The notes under the pieces: model-generated
What the model saw: only the letters and a program-made list of their open reading frames with translations
The model's database searches: none
Told to the model about the DNA's origin: nothing
Part shown: positions 1 to 7,064 of the stretch, piece by piece
Layout of the letters: every line of letters begins with the position of its first letter
How positions within the stretch are numbered: the first letter of the stretch is position 1
Program-made: the position numbers and the translations under genes
Source of the DNA: Lysobacter sp.
Lineage (GTDB): Bacteria > Pseudomonadota > Gammaproteobacteria > Xanthomonadales > Xanthomonadaceae
DNA: 13,667 bases
Assembly: GCA_030151365.1 (NCBI GenBank)
Contig: JASLDW010000090.1
Location: forward strand, 1-13,667
Direction: 5' to 3'

Positions 1-365
1 GGCAGGCGATCGCGGACCTCCTGCAGGCGCTCGCCGACGAGTTGCCGCGCGAAGTAGATGTCCATGTCGTCGGAGAAATACACCGAGACGTAGGACAGGC
101 CGAACAGGCTGACCGAGCGGATCTCCTTCACCTTGGGCAGGCCGGCCAGCGCCGATTCCACCGGCGTGGTCAGCAGCTGTTCGACGTCTTCGGCCGCGAG
201 TCCCGGCGATTCGGTATAGATGTTGACCTGCACCGGGGTGACATCGGGGAAGGCATCGATCGGCACGTTGCGCACCGCGCGCATGCCGAGGAAGGCGACC
301 ACGGCGAAGGCGATCAGGACCAGGAACTTGTAGCGGAGTGAAACCTCGACGAGACGATTCAGCAT
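1..365 (-). CDS. czcA: Heavy-metal efflux RND pump, N-terminal part (CzcA/CusA type), cut by window edge
   Basis: This is the inner-membrane proton-driven pump of a tripartite metal efflux system, but only about 121 N-terminal residues lie in the window. The protein starts MLNRLVEVSLRYKFLVL, a cytoplasmic amphipathic start followed by the first transmembrane helix at about residues 13-31. The periplasmic entry then carries NVPIDAFPDVTPVQV and later DIYFARQ, which are typical of the HME-RND group and closer to CzcA than to CusA as I recall those families. The ATG at 365 is preceded by GGGAGG about 7 bases upstream. The gene lies 37 bases after the adaptor gene, so it is the last visible gene of a czcCBA-order operon. 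The ion (Zn/Co/Cd/Ni or Cu/Ag) cannot be decided, because the transmembrane charged motif that separates subfamilies is outside the window. Confidence 0.92.
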   Translation of the reverse strand, partial: MLNRLVEVSLRYKFLVLIAFAVVAFLGMRAVRNVPIDAFPDVTPVQVNIYTESPGLAAEDVEQLLTTPVESALAGLPKVKEIRSVSLFGLSYVSVYFSDDMDIYFARQLVGERLQEVRDRL

Positions 366-402
366 GATTTCGCCTCCCGCGGATTATTGATGGGAAGAAC
401 GC

Positions 403-1542
403 TCATTCGGCCTCTCCCAGCTGCGACTTCAGCATTTGCGCCTTCAGCTTGAAGGCGCCATCGACGACGACGGTGTCGCCGGCCTTCAGTCCTTCGCGGA
501 TCACCATGCGCTCGCCCAGCGTTTCCCCGGTGCGCACCGGAACGGGTTCGATCATGCCCCCGGCGTCGCGACGGAACACCACGGTCTCGCCCTGCAGTTG
601 CACGATCGCCGCGACGGGCACCGACAATTCGGCGGCGGCGCGACTGGTCGTTGCCTCTTCGCTGTCGGCCTTCAGGACGACTTCGACGAAATCCCCCGCG
701 TGCAGGATGTCCTCGCGATTCGGGACCTCGACGCGCACGCTGGCGTTGCGGGTGGCGTCCGAAGTGCGATGGGCGCTGCGCAATACCTTGCCGGGCAACC
801 GCTTGCCGTTGAAGACGACGGTTGCATCCTGGCCGGGGTCGATCCGCTGCGCCGTGCCGGGGGCGAGGCGCGCATCCACCCACACCGCCGATTCGTTGAC
901 CAGGCGATAGAGCGCCTTGCCGGGTTCGATGCGTTCCCCGATCACGAAATCGTCTTCGGTAATGCGCCCGGCGTGCGGCGCGAACAGGGTGAACTGGCCA
1001 TTGACGGTGCCGCTGGCGCTGCCGGGCAATCCGTAGGCCTGCGCCTTCGCACGGGCGCGATCGAGGGTGACGCGCGCTTCGGTGATGCGGCGTCCCGCCA
1101 CGGCCTCCGGGCCCAACGCCGCAACCCGGTGATATTCCTGTTCGGCGACGCGCAGATCGGCCTGTGCATCGGAGACCTGGACGCTCGCCAGCGTCACCAG
1201 GGGCGCACCGGCGCGCACCTCATCGCCAAGCTTGGCGTGGCGACGGACCACCAGCGATTCGACGCGCGGCGTGATCAGCGTGGTGCCGTAGGCACTGTCG
1301 AGCACTTCGCCGGGAACGCGAATCGACCCGCTCAGCTGCGATGCCTGCACGGCTTCGAGCCGGATGCCGATCGCTTTCAGCGCCGCATCATCCATGCGCA
1401 ACCCTTCGTCGGGTGTTGCAGTCGCTTCCGCCGCGGCAGCTGGCGCGGTTGGTGTCGAACGACCGCACGCCGCCAGCGCGATCGCGATCGACGCCGCCAG
1501 CACCGCATTCAAGGGAAATGATTTCATCGAAACAGGCCTCAT
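403..1542 (-). CDS. czcB: Efflux RND periplasmic adaptor lipoprotein (CzcB/CusB family)
   Basis: This 379-residue adaptor bridges the inner-membrane pump and the outer-membrane channel. The N-terminus has a hydrophobic signal with a lipobox LAAC (Cys26), so it is probably a lipoprotein anchored in the periplasm. A first lipoyl half around residues 75-120 (LGDEVRAGAPLVTL) is followed by a short helical hairpin at about 120-165, then the second lipoyl half (APHAGRITEDDFVIGERI) and beta-barrel and membrane-proximal domains to the C-terminus. No His-rich or Met-rich N-terminal metal-binding extension is visible. The start at 1542 overlaps the stop of the upstream gene as ATGA and has GGAGG 7 bases ahead. 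An internal ATG at 1527 (MKSFPLN) is a possible alternative that would leave the signal intact. The gene is co-transcribed with the genes on either side. Confidence 0.92.
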   Translation of the reverse strand: MRPVSMKSFPLNAVLAASIAIALAACGRSTPTAPAAAAEATATPDEGLRMDDAALKAIGIRLEAVQASQLSGSIRVPGEVLDSAYGTTLITPRVESLVVRRHAKLGDEVRAGAPLVTLASVQVSDAQADLRVAEQEYHRVAALGPEAVAGRRITEARVTLDRARAKAQAYGLPGSASGTVNGQFTLFAPHAGRITEDDFVIGERIEPGKALYRLVNESAVWVDARLAPGTAQRIDPGQDATVVFNGKRLPGKVLRSAHRTSDATRNASVRVEVPNREDILHAGDFVEVVLKADSEEATTSRAAAELSVPVAAIVQLQGETVVFRRDAGGMIEPVPVRTGETLGERMVIREGLKAGDTVVVDGAFKLKAQMLKSQLGEAE

Positions 1543-2816
1543 GGCGTGGCCTCCAGTCCGGCCCAGCGTTCGAGTTGACCGGTGGCGGCAAGGGAATCGG
1601 CCCAGCTGCGCCAGACGCGCGCTTCGAGCGCGGCTCCGGCAAGCTGGGTGTCCAGGTTTTGGCGAAGTTGCAGCAGGAAATCGGAGGGCGAGATGTCGCC
1701 GCCACGCAACAGTTTCTCCAGCAACGCGCCGCGGCGATCACCATCGGTGCCGCGGCTGGCGGACCATTGCGTCCAGGCGCTGCGCGCGGCGGCATAACCG
1801 GCGATGGCGCTGCGCTGGTCGGCTTCGAGTTGCAGGCGCAGCCGCGCGACATCCGCTTCCGCCGCGGTTGCATCCGCTTCGGCGGCGCTCACATCCGCGC
1901 GATACGAATTGCGCACATGCAACGGGATGCTGACCGAAATGCCGGCGACGCGGTCGCGACGACGGCCGTCGTACCGGATCGTGCCGGCGCGGATGCCGAC
2001 GGTCGGATCGGCGATGCGGTTTTTCTTCGCGACCACGATCTCGCGTTGCGCGGCGAGCATGTCCGCCTGCGCGGCCTGCAGGTCGGGGAGTCGCGCGATG
2101 TCCGTCGCCGCCGGGATGCGATCCGGCAATTGCGTGGTCGGCAACGTGGCGAGCATCGTCGAATCGGGATCGCCGCCGACTGCACGGAAACGCGCCTGCG
2201 CCTCCGCCTGTTCGGAGACCAGCGTCGATTGTTCGGCCAGCGCTTCATCCAGCGCCAGTTGCGCCAGATCGCGTTCCAGTCCGGAAATGTCCTGCGCGGC
2301 GAACTGTTTTTTGGCGATCTCGGCGAAACGGCGCACGGCATCCAGGCGGCGTTCGCCGATCCGCACGCGCTCGCGCGTGCTCGAGACATCGGCCAGCGCC
2401 GTGATCCATTGCCGGGCGAAATCGCGGCGGGTCAATCGCGCCTGCGCTTCGCTCCGGATCAGTCGCGCCGCTGCGGCGTCGCGTCGCGCGCCGCGCTTGC
2501 CGCCCAGATCGAGCGTCAGCCTCATGCCGCCGGTCAGCGTGCGGTCCGGGCCTTCATCGTCGGCCGCGAATTCCGCTTCCGGGTTGTAAACGGGACGTCC
2601 CGCGGCGGTCAGGCGCGCGCGCGAAGCCGCGATCCTGGCGTCGGCTGCAGCCACAGCGGGATGCCGGCGCCACGCTTCGGCGAGTGCGGATTGCAGGGAG
2701 GTGGGTGCGCGCGAATCGATGTTCGCGGCAACGGGTTGGAATGGGGCTGCCTGCACGGCCATCGGGCCATGCAGGACGGCGACCCCGACGGCGCAAGCCG
2801 CGAGTCTTTGCAACAT
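1539..2816 (-). CDS. czcC: TolC-family outer-membrane channel of metal efflux system (CzcC type)
   Basis: This 425-residue outer-membrane factor forms the exit duct of the tripartite pump. It starts with a classical signal peptide (MLQRLAACAVGVAVLHGPMA, probable cleavage after AVQA at about residue 23). The rest shows two OEP-type repeats of long Ala/Arg/Glu-rich helices, with sequences such as LQSALAEAWRRHPAVAAADARI at the start of the first repeat and NSYRADVSAAEADATAAEADV in the second. Length and layout fit CzcC/CusC relatives. It has no lipobox, unlike CusC. The stop codon overlaps the adaptor start by 4 bases, which indicates translational coupling. GGAG lies 9 bases before the ATG. It follows the small His-rich gene by 65 bases, a gap that contains a strong hairpin. 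Confidence 0.9.
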   Translation of the reverse strand: MLQRLAACAVGVAVLHGPMAVQAAPFQPVAANIDSRAPTSLQSALAEAWRRHPAVAAADARIAASRARLTAAGRPVYNPEAEFAADDEGPDRTLTGGMRLTLDLGGKRGARRDAAAARLIRSEAQARLTRRDFARQWITALADVSSTRERVRIGERRLDAVRRFAEIAKKQFAAQDISGLERDLAQLALDEALAEQSTLVSEQAEAQARFRAVGGDPDSTMLATLPTTQLPDRIPAATDIARLPDLQAAQADMLAAQREIVVAKKNRIADPTVGIRAGTIRYDGRRRDRVAGISVSIPLHVRNSYRADVSAAEADATAAEADVARLRLQLEADQRSAIAGYAAARSAWTQWSASRGTDGDRRGALLEKLLRGGDISPSDFLLQLRQNLDTQLAGAALEARVWRSWADSLAATGQLERWAGLEATP

Positions 2817-2856
2817 GGAATTTCACTCCAATCGAATCGGTCGGTGACGGACAACG

Positions 2857-2874
2857 GGAGCGCACGGGCGCTCC
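2857..2874 (-). terminator. GC-rich stem-loop between the small His-rich gene and czcC
   Basis: A perfect 7-bp inverted repeat, GGAGCGC and GCGCTCC, encloses a 4-base loop. It begins about 7 bases after the stop of the small upstream gene on the minus strand. No U-run follows, so it is not a textbook intrinsic terminator. Its placement suggests an attenuator, a partial terminator or an mRNA-processing/stability hairpin that sets the ratio of the leader gene to the pump genes. Confidence 0.45.
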
Positions 2875-2881
2875 GGGTGCG

Positions 2882-3274
2882 TCAGGCCGCGATCGGAGGT
2901 CGGAACGGCGTCGGCCAGCGGCTGCTGGCCAGGATGGTTTGCAGATGCCATGCCGGTCGTGTCACCGGAGGCGGATTGAAGGCGTGCAGATGGAATTCGG
3001 CCGGCGTGGCGGCGGTGTGTCCGCAGCAATGCGCGAAATGCAGGAGCGCGTGCAGCGGACCGGCACCGTCGCCTTCCTGGCTGGCCTGTGCGGTGTCCGA
3101 CGTCGTCAGCGGCAGATCGCCGACGTCGACATGCTCGCCGGCAGGCGCGTGAGCGATTTCGTGCAATTCACCCAGCGATGAAGCGACCGGACGCAGCGCC
3201 ATCGACAACGCCAGGACGGCCAACGCGATCAGGCGCAATGCAGCAGTCCAGCGGCGGCGGAATCGGAGCTTCAC
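2882..3274 (-). CDS. Small exported His/Cys-rich protein, putative metal-binding leader of efflux operon
   Basis: I do not recognise a named family with certainty. The 130-residue product begins with a basic N-terminus (KLRFRRRW) and a hydrophobic segment at about residues 12-32, so it is probably exported or membrane-anchored. The remainder holds ten His residues and a Cys pair, with the cluster HALLHFAHCCGH at residues 75-86, HEIAH at 38-42 and HLH at 95-97. The tail is Pro-rich (PTPFRPPIAA). Small proteins of this style (DUF2946-like or CopL-like) often precede metal resistance genes, so a metal-sensing, buffering or chaperone role for the czcCBA pump is the reasonable inference. The start is GTG with no good Shine-Dalgarno, so the exact N-terminus is uncertain. 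It is the first gene of the operon, 38 bases after phaZ. Confidence 0.7.
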   Translation of the reverse strand: MKLRFRRRWTAALRLIALAVLALSMALRPVASSLGELHEIAHAPAGEHVDVGDLPLTTSDTAQASQEGDGAGPLHALLHFAHCCGHTAATPAEFHLHAFNPPPVTRPAWHLQTILASSRWPTPFRPPIAA

Positions 3275-3312
3275 TTCGCGAGGATAGCCGGGCCGCCGGA
3301 GCGGACACTATT

Positions 3313-4623
3313 TCATTTGGCTTGTCTGCGCGCTGCCGGTTTGCGTGCAGCCTTCTTCGCCGGCGCTTTCTTCTTCGGCGCCTTGTCGTTGGCGGCGATG
3401 AAGTCGCGTACCTGCGGATAGACCTGGGTGCGCCAGCGCTTGCCGCTGAAGATGCCGTAGTGGCCGGCGCCTTCCACCGTCAGATGCGTTTGCCGCGCCT
3501 GCGGCACGCCGCTGCACAGCTTGTGCGCCGCGCGGGTCTGGCCTTCGCCGGAAATGTCGTCGAGTTCGCCTTCGATCGTCATGATCGCGGTATCGCGGAT
3601 CTTCGACGGATCGACGCGTTCGCCGCGCACGTCCCACAGTCCGCGCGGCAGCAGGTGTTCCTGGAAAACGACGCGGATGCAGTCGAGGTAATACTCGGCC
3701 GGCATGTCGAGCACCGCGTTGTATTCGTCGTAGAAGCGACGGTGCGCGGCGGTGGTGTCCTGGTCGCCCTTGACCAGGTCGCGGTAGAAATCCCAGTGCG
3801 ACATCGCATGGCGCTCGGGATTCATCGCGATGAAGCCGAGATATTGCAGGAAGCCGGGGTAGACGCGGCGACCGGCGCCGGGCAGGTTGCCGGGCACGAC
3901 CTGGATGACGTTCTGTTCGAACCATTCCAGCGAATTGCGCGTCGCCAGGCTGTTGACCGCAGTCGGCGACTGCCGGGTATCGATCGGGCCGCCCATCATC
4001 ACCATCGAACGCGGAGTCGCTTCGCCGCGCGCCGCCATCAGCGACACCGCGGCCAATGCCGGAACAGTCGGCTGGCACACGCTGATCACGTGCAGGTGGT
4101 CGGTGCCGATGAAGCGGATGAATTCCTGCAGGTAGGCGACGTAATCGTCGAGGGTGAAGGCGCCGGCATCTTTCGGCACCACCCGCGCGTCGGTCCAGTC
4201 GGTCAGATAGACCTTGTGGTCGTGCAGCAGGCTCTTGACGGTATCGCGCAGCAGAGTCGAGTGATGGCCGGAGAGTGGCGCAACCACCAGCACGGTCGGC
4301 GAATCGTGCAAATGCTCGATGACATTGGCGTCATCGGAGAAACGCTTGAAGCGCAACAGGCGGCAGAACGGCTTTTCCATCGCCACCTTTTCGAGCACCG
4401 CGCATTCCGCGCCCTTGACCTCGATGCTGTGGATGCCGAATTGCGGCTTCTCGTAATCCTTGCCGAGGCGGTGGAACAACTCGGCGCCCGCGGCCAGTTC
4501 CTGCGAGCCGGGGACCTGCGACAACCAGCTGCCCGGCGCCGAATACATCTGGGAGACCGCTTCGGCCCAATAGGACCAGGGTTCAAGCAGGGCGCGATTG
4601 ATTTCGTGGAGTTGGTAGAGCAT
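3313..4623 (-). CDS. phaZ: Intracellular polyhydroxybutyrate depolymerase with Lys/Ala-rich C-terminal tail
   Basis: This 436-residue alpha/beta hydrolase mobilises stored PHB granules in the cytoplasm. It starts MLYQLHEINRALLEPW, the signature opening of the PhaZ1 family. The nucleophile elbow is VCQPT with Cys183 in place of Ser. Asp355 (in EGELDD) and His388 (in GAGHYG) complete the triad, and all three fall at the numbers known for the Ralstonia eutropha enzyme. No signal peptide is present, which fits an intracellular depolymerase. The last 24 residues or so (about 413-436) are an added basic tail rich in KKKAPAKKAARKP. The start at 4623 has GGAGG 4 bases upstream. The frame stays open further upstream only as an out-of-frame reading of the methyltransferase gene. 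A 74-base gap separates it from that gene, so a separate promoter is possible but none is clear. Confidence 0.93.
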   Translation of the reverse strand: MLYQLHEINRALLEPWSYWAEAVSQMYSAPGSWLSQVPGSQELAAGAELFHRLGKDYEKPQFGIHSIEVKGAECAVLEKVAMEKPFCRLLRFKRFSDDANVIEHLHDSPTVLVVAPLSGHHSTLLRDTVKSLLHDHKVYLTDWTDARVVPKDAGAFTLDDYVAYLQEFIRFIGTDHLHVISVCQPTVPALAAVSLMAARGEATPRSMVMMGGPIDTRQSPTAVNSLATRNSLEWFEQNVIQVVPGNLPGAGRRVYPGFLQYLGFIAMNPERHAMSHWDFYRDLVKGDQDTTAAHRRFYDEYNAVLDMPAEYYLDCIRVVFQEHLLPRGLWDVRGERVDPSKIRDTAIMTIEGELDDISGEGQTRAAHKLCSGVPQARQTHLTVEGAGHYGIFSGKRWRTQVYPQVRDFIAANDKAPKKKAPAKKAARKPAARRQAK

Positions 4624-4697
4624 GGAACCTCCGTTGCCGCACCGCAGCATACGCCATCGGGGGCTCGGAGGCATTCCTGCCCATTCAGGATTGACGT

Positions 4698-5315
4698 TCA
4701 GCCAGTGATCGGGCGCTCCAGCGCGGTCAGGCCGGAGGCGTCGAGGCGCGGCGACAGCCAGCAATGGCCGCCGAGGGCGGTGAATCCGAGTCCGGCGAGT
4801 CGCTTGCGGTAGAACGCCGCCGGACGGGCGATGTAGCCGTCGTGGTCGCCTTCGATCTCGTCCTCGCGGCAGAAGGTTTCGAGGAAGGCGACGCCGCCGC
4901 AGAGTTCGGCGAGGCCGGTCAGGCCGGCATCGAGTTCGCGCGTCGGCACATAGTGCATCACGTCGCTGCAGACCAGCAGGTCGGCGGGGCCGCAAGGGCG
5001 CAACGTCGCGAAATCGGCGAAGGTCGCGTAGTGGACGTTGCGGCTGCGACCGTAGCGGCGCACCGCGTATTCGCTGCTGTCGAACCCGAGATAGCTCGCC
5101 TTCGGACGCAGCGCGAGCAACGGTGCGCGCCAAGCGCCTTCGCCGCAACCGATGTCGAGCACGGTGCGGATGGGGCGCTCGAGGATCGATTCCGCCATCG
5201 CCACTGCCAGCGCGACCTTGCGCTTCAGGCGCTGCGCGCCGCCGATGCTGCCGTCGCGATACCAGCGATCGAAATAGTTGCGGTCGTATTGCTTGTCGGG
5301 AACAGGCTTGCTCAT
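4698..5315 (-). CDS. Class I SAM-dependent methyltransferase
   Basis: This 205-residue protein has a Rossmann-type methyltransferase fold. Motif I is VLDIGCGEGAW at about residues 53-62, which binds S-adenosylmethionine. An acidic residue for the ribose follows in YLGFDSSEYA (Asp79). The post-motif region DLLVCSDVMHYV sits at residues 112-122. The N-terminus KQYDRNYFDRWYRD resembles small-molecule methyltransferases of the methyltransf_11/23/25 type. The substrate cannot be told from the sequence. It runs in the same direction as phaZ 74 bases downstream and diverges from the hemJ-like gene. The Shine-Dalgarno before the ATG is weak. A short TCCTG/CAGGA inverted repeat at 4675-4690 follows its stop but is too weak to call a terminator. 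Confidence 0.85.
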   Translation of the reverse strand: MSKPVPDKQYDRNYFDRWYRDGSIGGAQRLKRKVALAVAMAESILERPIRTVLDIGCGEGAWRAPLLALRPKASYLGFDSSEYAVRRYGRSRNVHYATFADFATLRPCGPADLLVCSDVMHYVPTRELDAGLTGLAELCGGVAFLETFCREDEIEGDHDGYIARPAAFYRKRLAGLGFTALGGHCWLSPRLDASGLTALERPITG

Positions 5316-5391
5316 GCGCTGGGCTCGCGGGTGTCGTACAGGAATGGAGGTCTTCGTGTCATGCTAACGGTTCGTCGCCGAGGAGAACACG
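5316..5391. promoter_or_regulatory. Divergent intergenic region, methyltransferase / hemJ-like gene
   Basis: This 76-base spacer must hold outward promoters for both flanking genes. I find no hexamer pair on either strand that I would call a sigma-70 promoter. The only clear signal is AGGAGA at 5381-5386, the ribosome-binding site of the plus-strand gene, 5 bases before its ATG. Confidence 0.4.
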
Positions 5392-5850
5392 ATGGGTCCC
5401 GCGTTCTATCTGTGGATCAAGACCTTCCACATCGTTTTCGTGGTCGCGTGGATGGCCTGCGTGTTCTACCTGCCGCGCATCCTCGTCAACATCGCCGAAG
5501 CCGGTGACGACGCGGCCGTGCGCGCGCGGCTGATGCTGATGGGACGCCGTCTCTACAAGTTCGGCCACAACATGTTCGGCATGGCCTTCATTTTCGGATT
5601 GACGTTGTGGCAGGGCTGGCGGGTGCTGCCGTCGCGCCTGCCGAACGTGGTCGCGGGCATGCACTGGATCGACGCCAAGCTGACGTTGGTCGCGTTGGTG
5701 CTGGTCTATTTCATCGTCTGCGGGCGCTGGCTGAAGGGCGCCGAGAAAGGGCGCGCGTTGCCCTCGGCGAAAACGCTGCGGATCTTCAACGAATTGCCGG
5801 TACTGGCGCTGATAGCAATCGTCTGGCTGGTGCTGGCGCGGCCGTTCTAA
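5392..5850 (+). CDS. hemJ: HemJ-like / CopD-family integral membrane protein
   Basis: This 152-residue protein matches the HemJ (UPF0093) family, which performs oxygen-dependent or respiratory-chain-linked oxidation of protoporphyrinogen IX to protoporphyrin IX in haem synthesis. It opens with WIKTFHIVFVVAWMACVFYL, carrying the conserved His13 in helix 1. Four membrane helices lie at about 5-30, 58-78, 93-112 and 133-150. Family hallmarks include YLPRI after helix 1, AKLTLV (Lys96) in helix 3 and IFNELPVLALIAIVWLVL near the end. The length is normal for the family. Databases also label such proteins CopD family, so haem function is an inference from similarity. AGGAGA sits 5 bases before the ATG. 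Its stop faces the patatin gene stop with 3 bases between them and no terminator. Confidence 0.82.
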   Translation: MGPAFYLWIKTFHIVFVVAWMACVFYLPRILVNIAEAGDDAAVRARLMLMGRRLYKFGHNMFGMAFIFGLTLWQGWRVLPSRLPNVVAGMHWIDAKLTLVALVLVYFIVCGRWLKGAEKGRALPSAKTLRIFNELPVLALIAIVWLVLARPF

Positions 5851-5853
5851 GCC

Positions 5854-7050
5854 TCAGAAATCCGCTGGTTCTTTCTTCTGCACCCGGCGATGGACGTCGT
5901 GCAGGGCGAATCCCTTGCGGCGATCGGGCAGGTCGAAGAACTCCGGATGCCGCAACGTGCGCGAGGTGTCGGCGAGTCCGGCGTCCCAGTGTTCGCGCAT
6001 CATCCGCGTGCCGAAGGCGTAATCCTTGAACTGCTCCTCGCAGGGATTCGCCTGGTAGATCAGGTGGACGATGTTGAACACGCGATCGTCCAGCCACGGC
6101 GCCAAGACGTCCTTCAATTCGTCCGGAACCTTGCCTTCGGGAAGATGGCCGATCAACTTGGTCAGCGCGGTGCGCAATTCCTGCGTGCGCGCCACCATGT
6201 CGGTGCCGTGGCGGGTGCGGCTGGAATACTGAATGTCCTTGGCGCGTTCCAGCACGTCCATCAAGGTCTTCGGACGTTCGCCGCGCGCGCTCCACAGATC
6301 GACCTGGATGGCGAGGGTGTCCTGGCGCGGCCATTCGTCGAGCACGTGTTCCAGCGGCGTGTTCGACACCAGTCCGCCATCCCAGTAGTCGCGACCGTCG
6401 ATCCGCACCGCCGGAAAGGCCGGGGGCAACGCGCCGGAAGCCATGATGTGTTCCGCGCCGATGCGTTCGCGCAGGCTGTCGAAGTAGCGGAAATTTCCGG
6501 ATTCGACATCAGTCGCTCCGACCGTCAGGCGCATGCCGTCCTTCGCGTTGATGCGATCGAAATCGACGCGGCGTTCCAGCGATGAGCGCAACGCCGAGGT
6601 GTCGTAGAAACTGGTCGCCTGCGGGCTGCCGTCCGAAAGCGCGAATGGCGGGACGATGCGCGGGGTGAAGAAGCCCTGCTGGCCCTGCCATAGCGCCGCG
6701 TATGCGCTGGCCGAAGCCGCCCATGCTTCCAGCCCCGGCGTCGTCGGAATTCCTTCGAGCATCGCGCGCACCCACAGTGCGGGCAGCGCCGCATTGCCCG
6801 CGGGCTGGCAGATGTCGTTCCAGAATCCCCGCAATGCATCGAGGCGATGCTCGGGCGGATTGCCGGCGATCAGCGCGGCATTGATCGCGCCGATCGAAAT
6901 GCCGGCGATCCAGTTGGGTTCGATGCCCGCTTCATGCAGGGCCTGGTAGACGCCGCACTGGTAGGCGCCGAGCGCGCCGCCGCCCTGCAGTACCAGTGCG
7001 ACCGTCGGATAGCGCGCGATGCGTTCCGGAAGCGTGTTGCTGCGTGACAT
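5854..7050 (-). CDS. Patatin-like phospholipase with C-terminal DUF3734 domain
   Basis: This 398-residue protein is a Ser/Asp-dyad lipid acyl hydrolase by family. The patatin domain at about residues 16-235 carries the oxyanion loop LQGGGALGAYQCGVY, the nucleophile elbow GISIG with Ser52, and DGG with Asp224. The C-terminal portion from about 280 to 390 has the DUF3734 pattern (HLIYQ, KDYAFGTRMMREHWDAGL, TLRHPE). There is no signal peptide, so it is cytoplasmic or peripheral on a membrane or granule. I chose the ATG at 7050 (MSRSNTLPERIARYPTVAL) because it lies 14 bases after the adc stop, has GAGGCGAG upstream, and the longer open frame only reads adc out of frame. It is the third gene of the bdhA-adc operon, which suggests a role in PHB or membrane-lipid turnover. 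The substrate is unknown. Confidence 0.9.
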   Translation of the reverse strand: MSRSNTLPERIARYPTVALVLQGGGALGAYQCGVYQALHEAGIEPNWIAGISIGAINAALIAGNPPEHRLDALRGFWNDICQPAGNAALPALWVRAMLEGIPTTPGLEAWAASASAYAALWQGQQGFFTPRIVPPFALSDGSPQATSFYDTSALRSSLERRVDFDRINAKDGMRLTVGATDVESGNFRYFDSLRERIGAEHIMASGALPPAFPAVRIDGRDYWDGGLVSNTPLEHVLDEWPRQDTLAIQVDLWSARGERPKTLMDVLERAKDIQYSSRTRHGTDMVARTQELRTALTKLIGHLPEGKVPDELKDVLAPWLDDRVFNIVHLIYQANPCEEQFKDYAFGTRMMREHWDAGLADTSRTLRHPEFFDLPDRRKGFALHDVHRRVQKKEPADF

Positions 7051-7064
7051 GCGTATCGCTCGCC

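Noticed and set aside
1475..1495. GCGATCGC palindromes here and near 6-13 and 11545-11552
   Set aside because: They lie inside coding sequence and follow from favoured codons (GCG ATC GC). Too few to be a repeat family.
4675..4690. TCCTG-CCCATT-CAGGA inverted repeat after the methyltransferase stop
   Set aside because: Only 5 bp, no U-run, expected by chance in this composition.
4624..5148. N-terminal extension of PhaZ by 175 residues
   Set aside because: This stretch reads the methyltransferase gene in another frame and is Arg/Pro-rich. The family start MLYQLHE has a good Shine-Dalgarno at 4628-4632.
5361..5507. Short open frame with GGAGG upstream, overlapping the start of the hemJ-like gene
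   Set aside because: The product is basic and low-complexity, reads the hemJ-like gene out of frame, and shows no sign of being coding. A leader peptide cannot be excluded, but nothing supports it.
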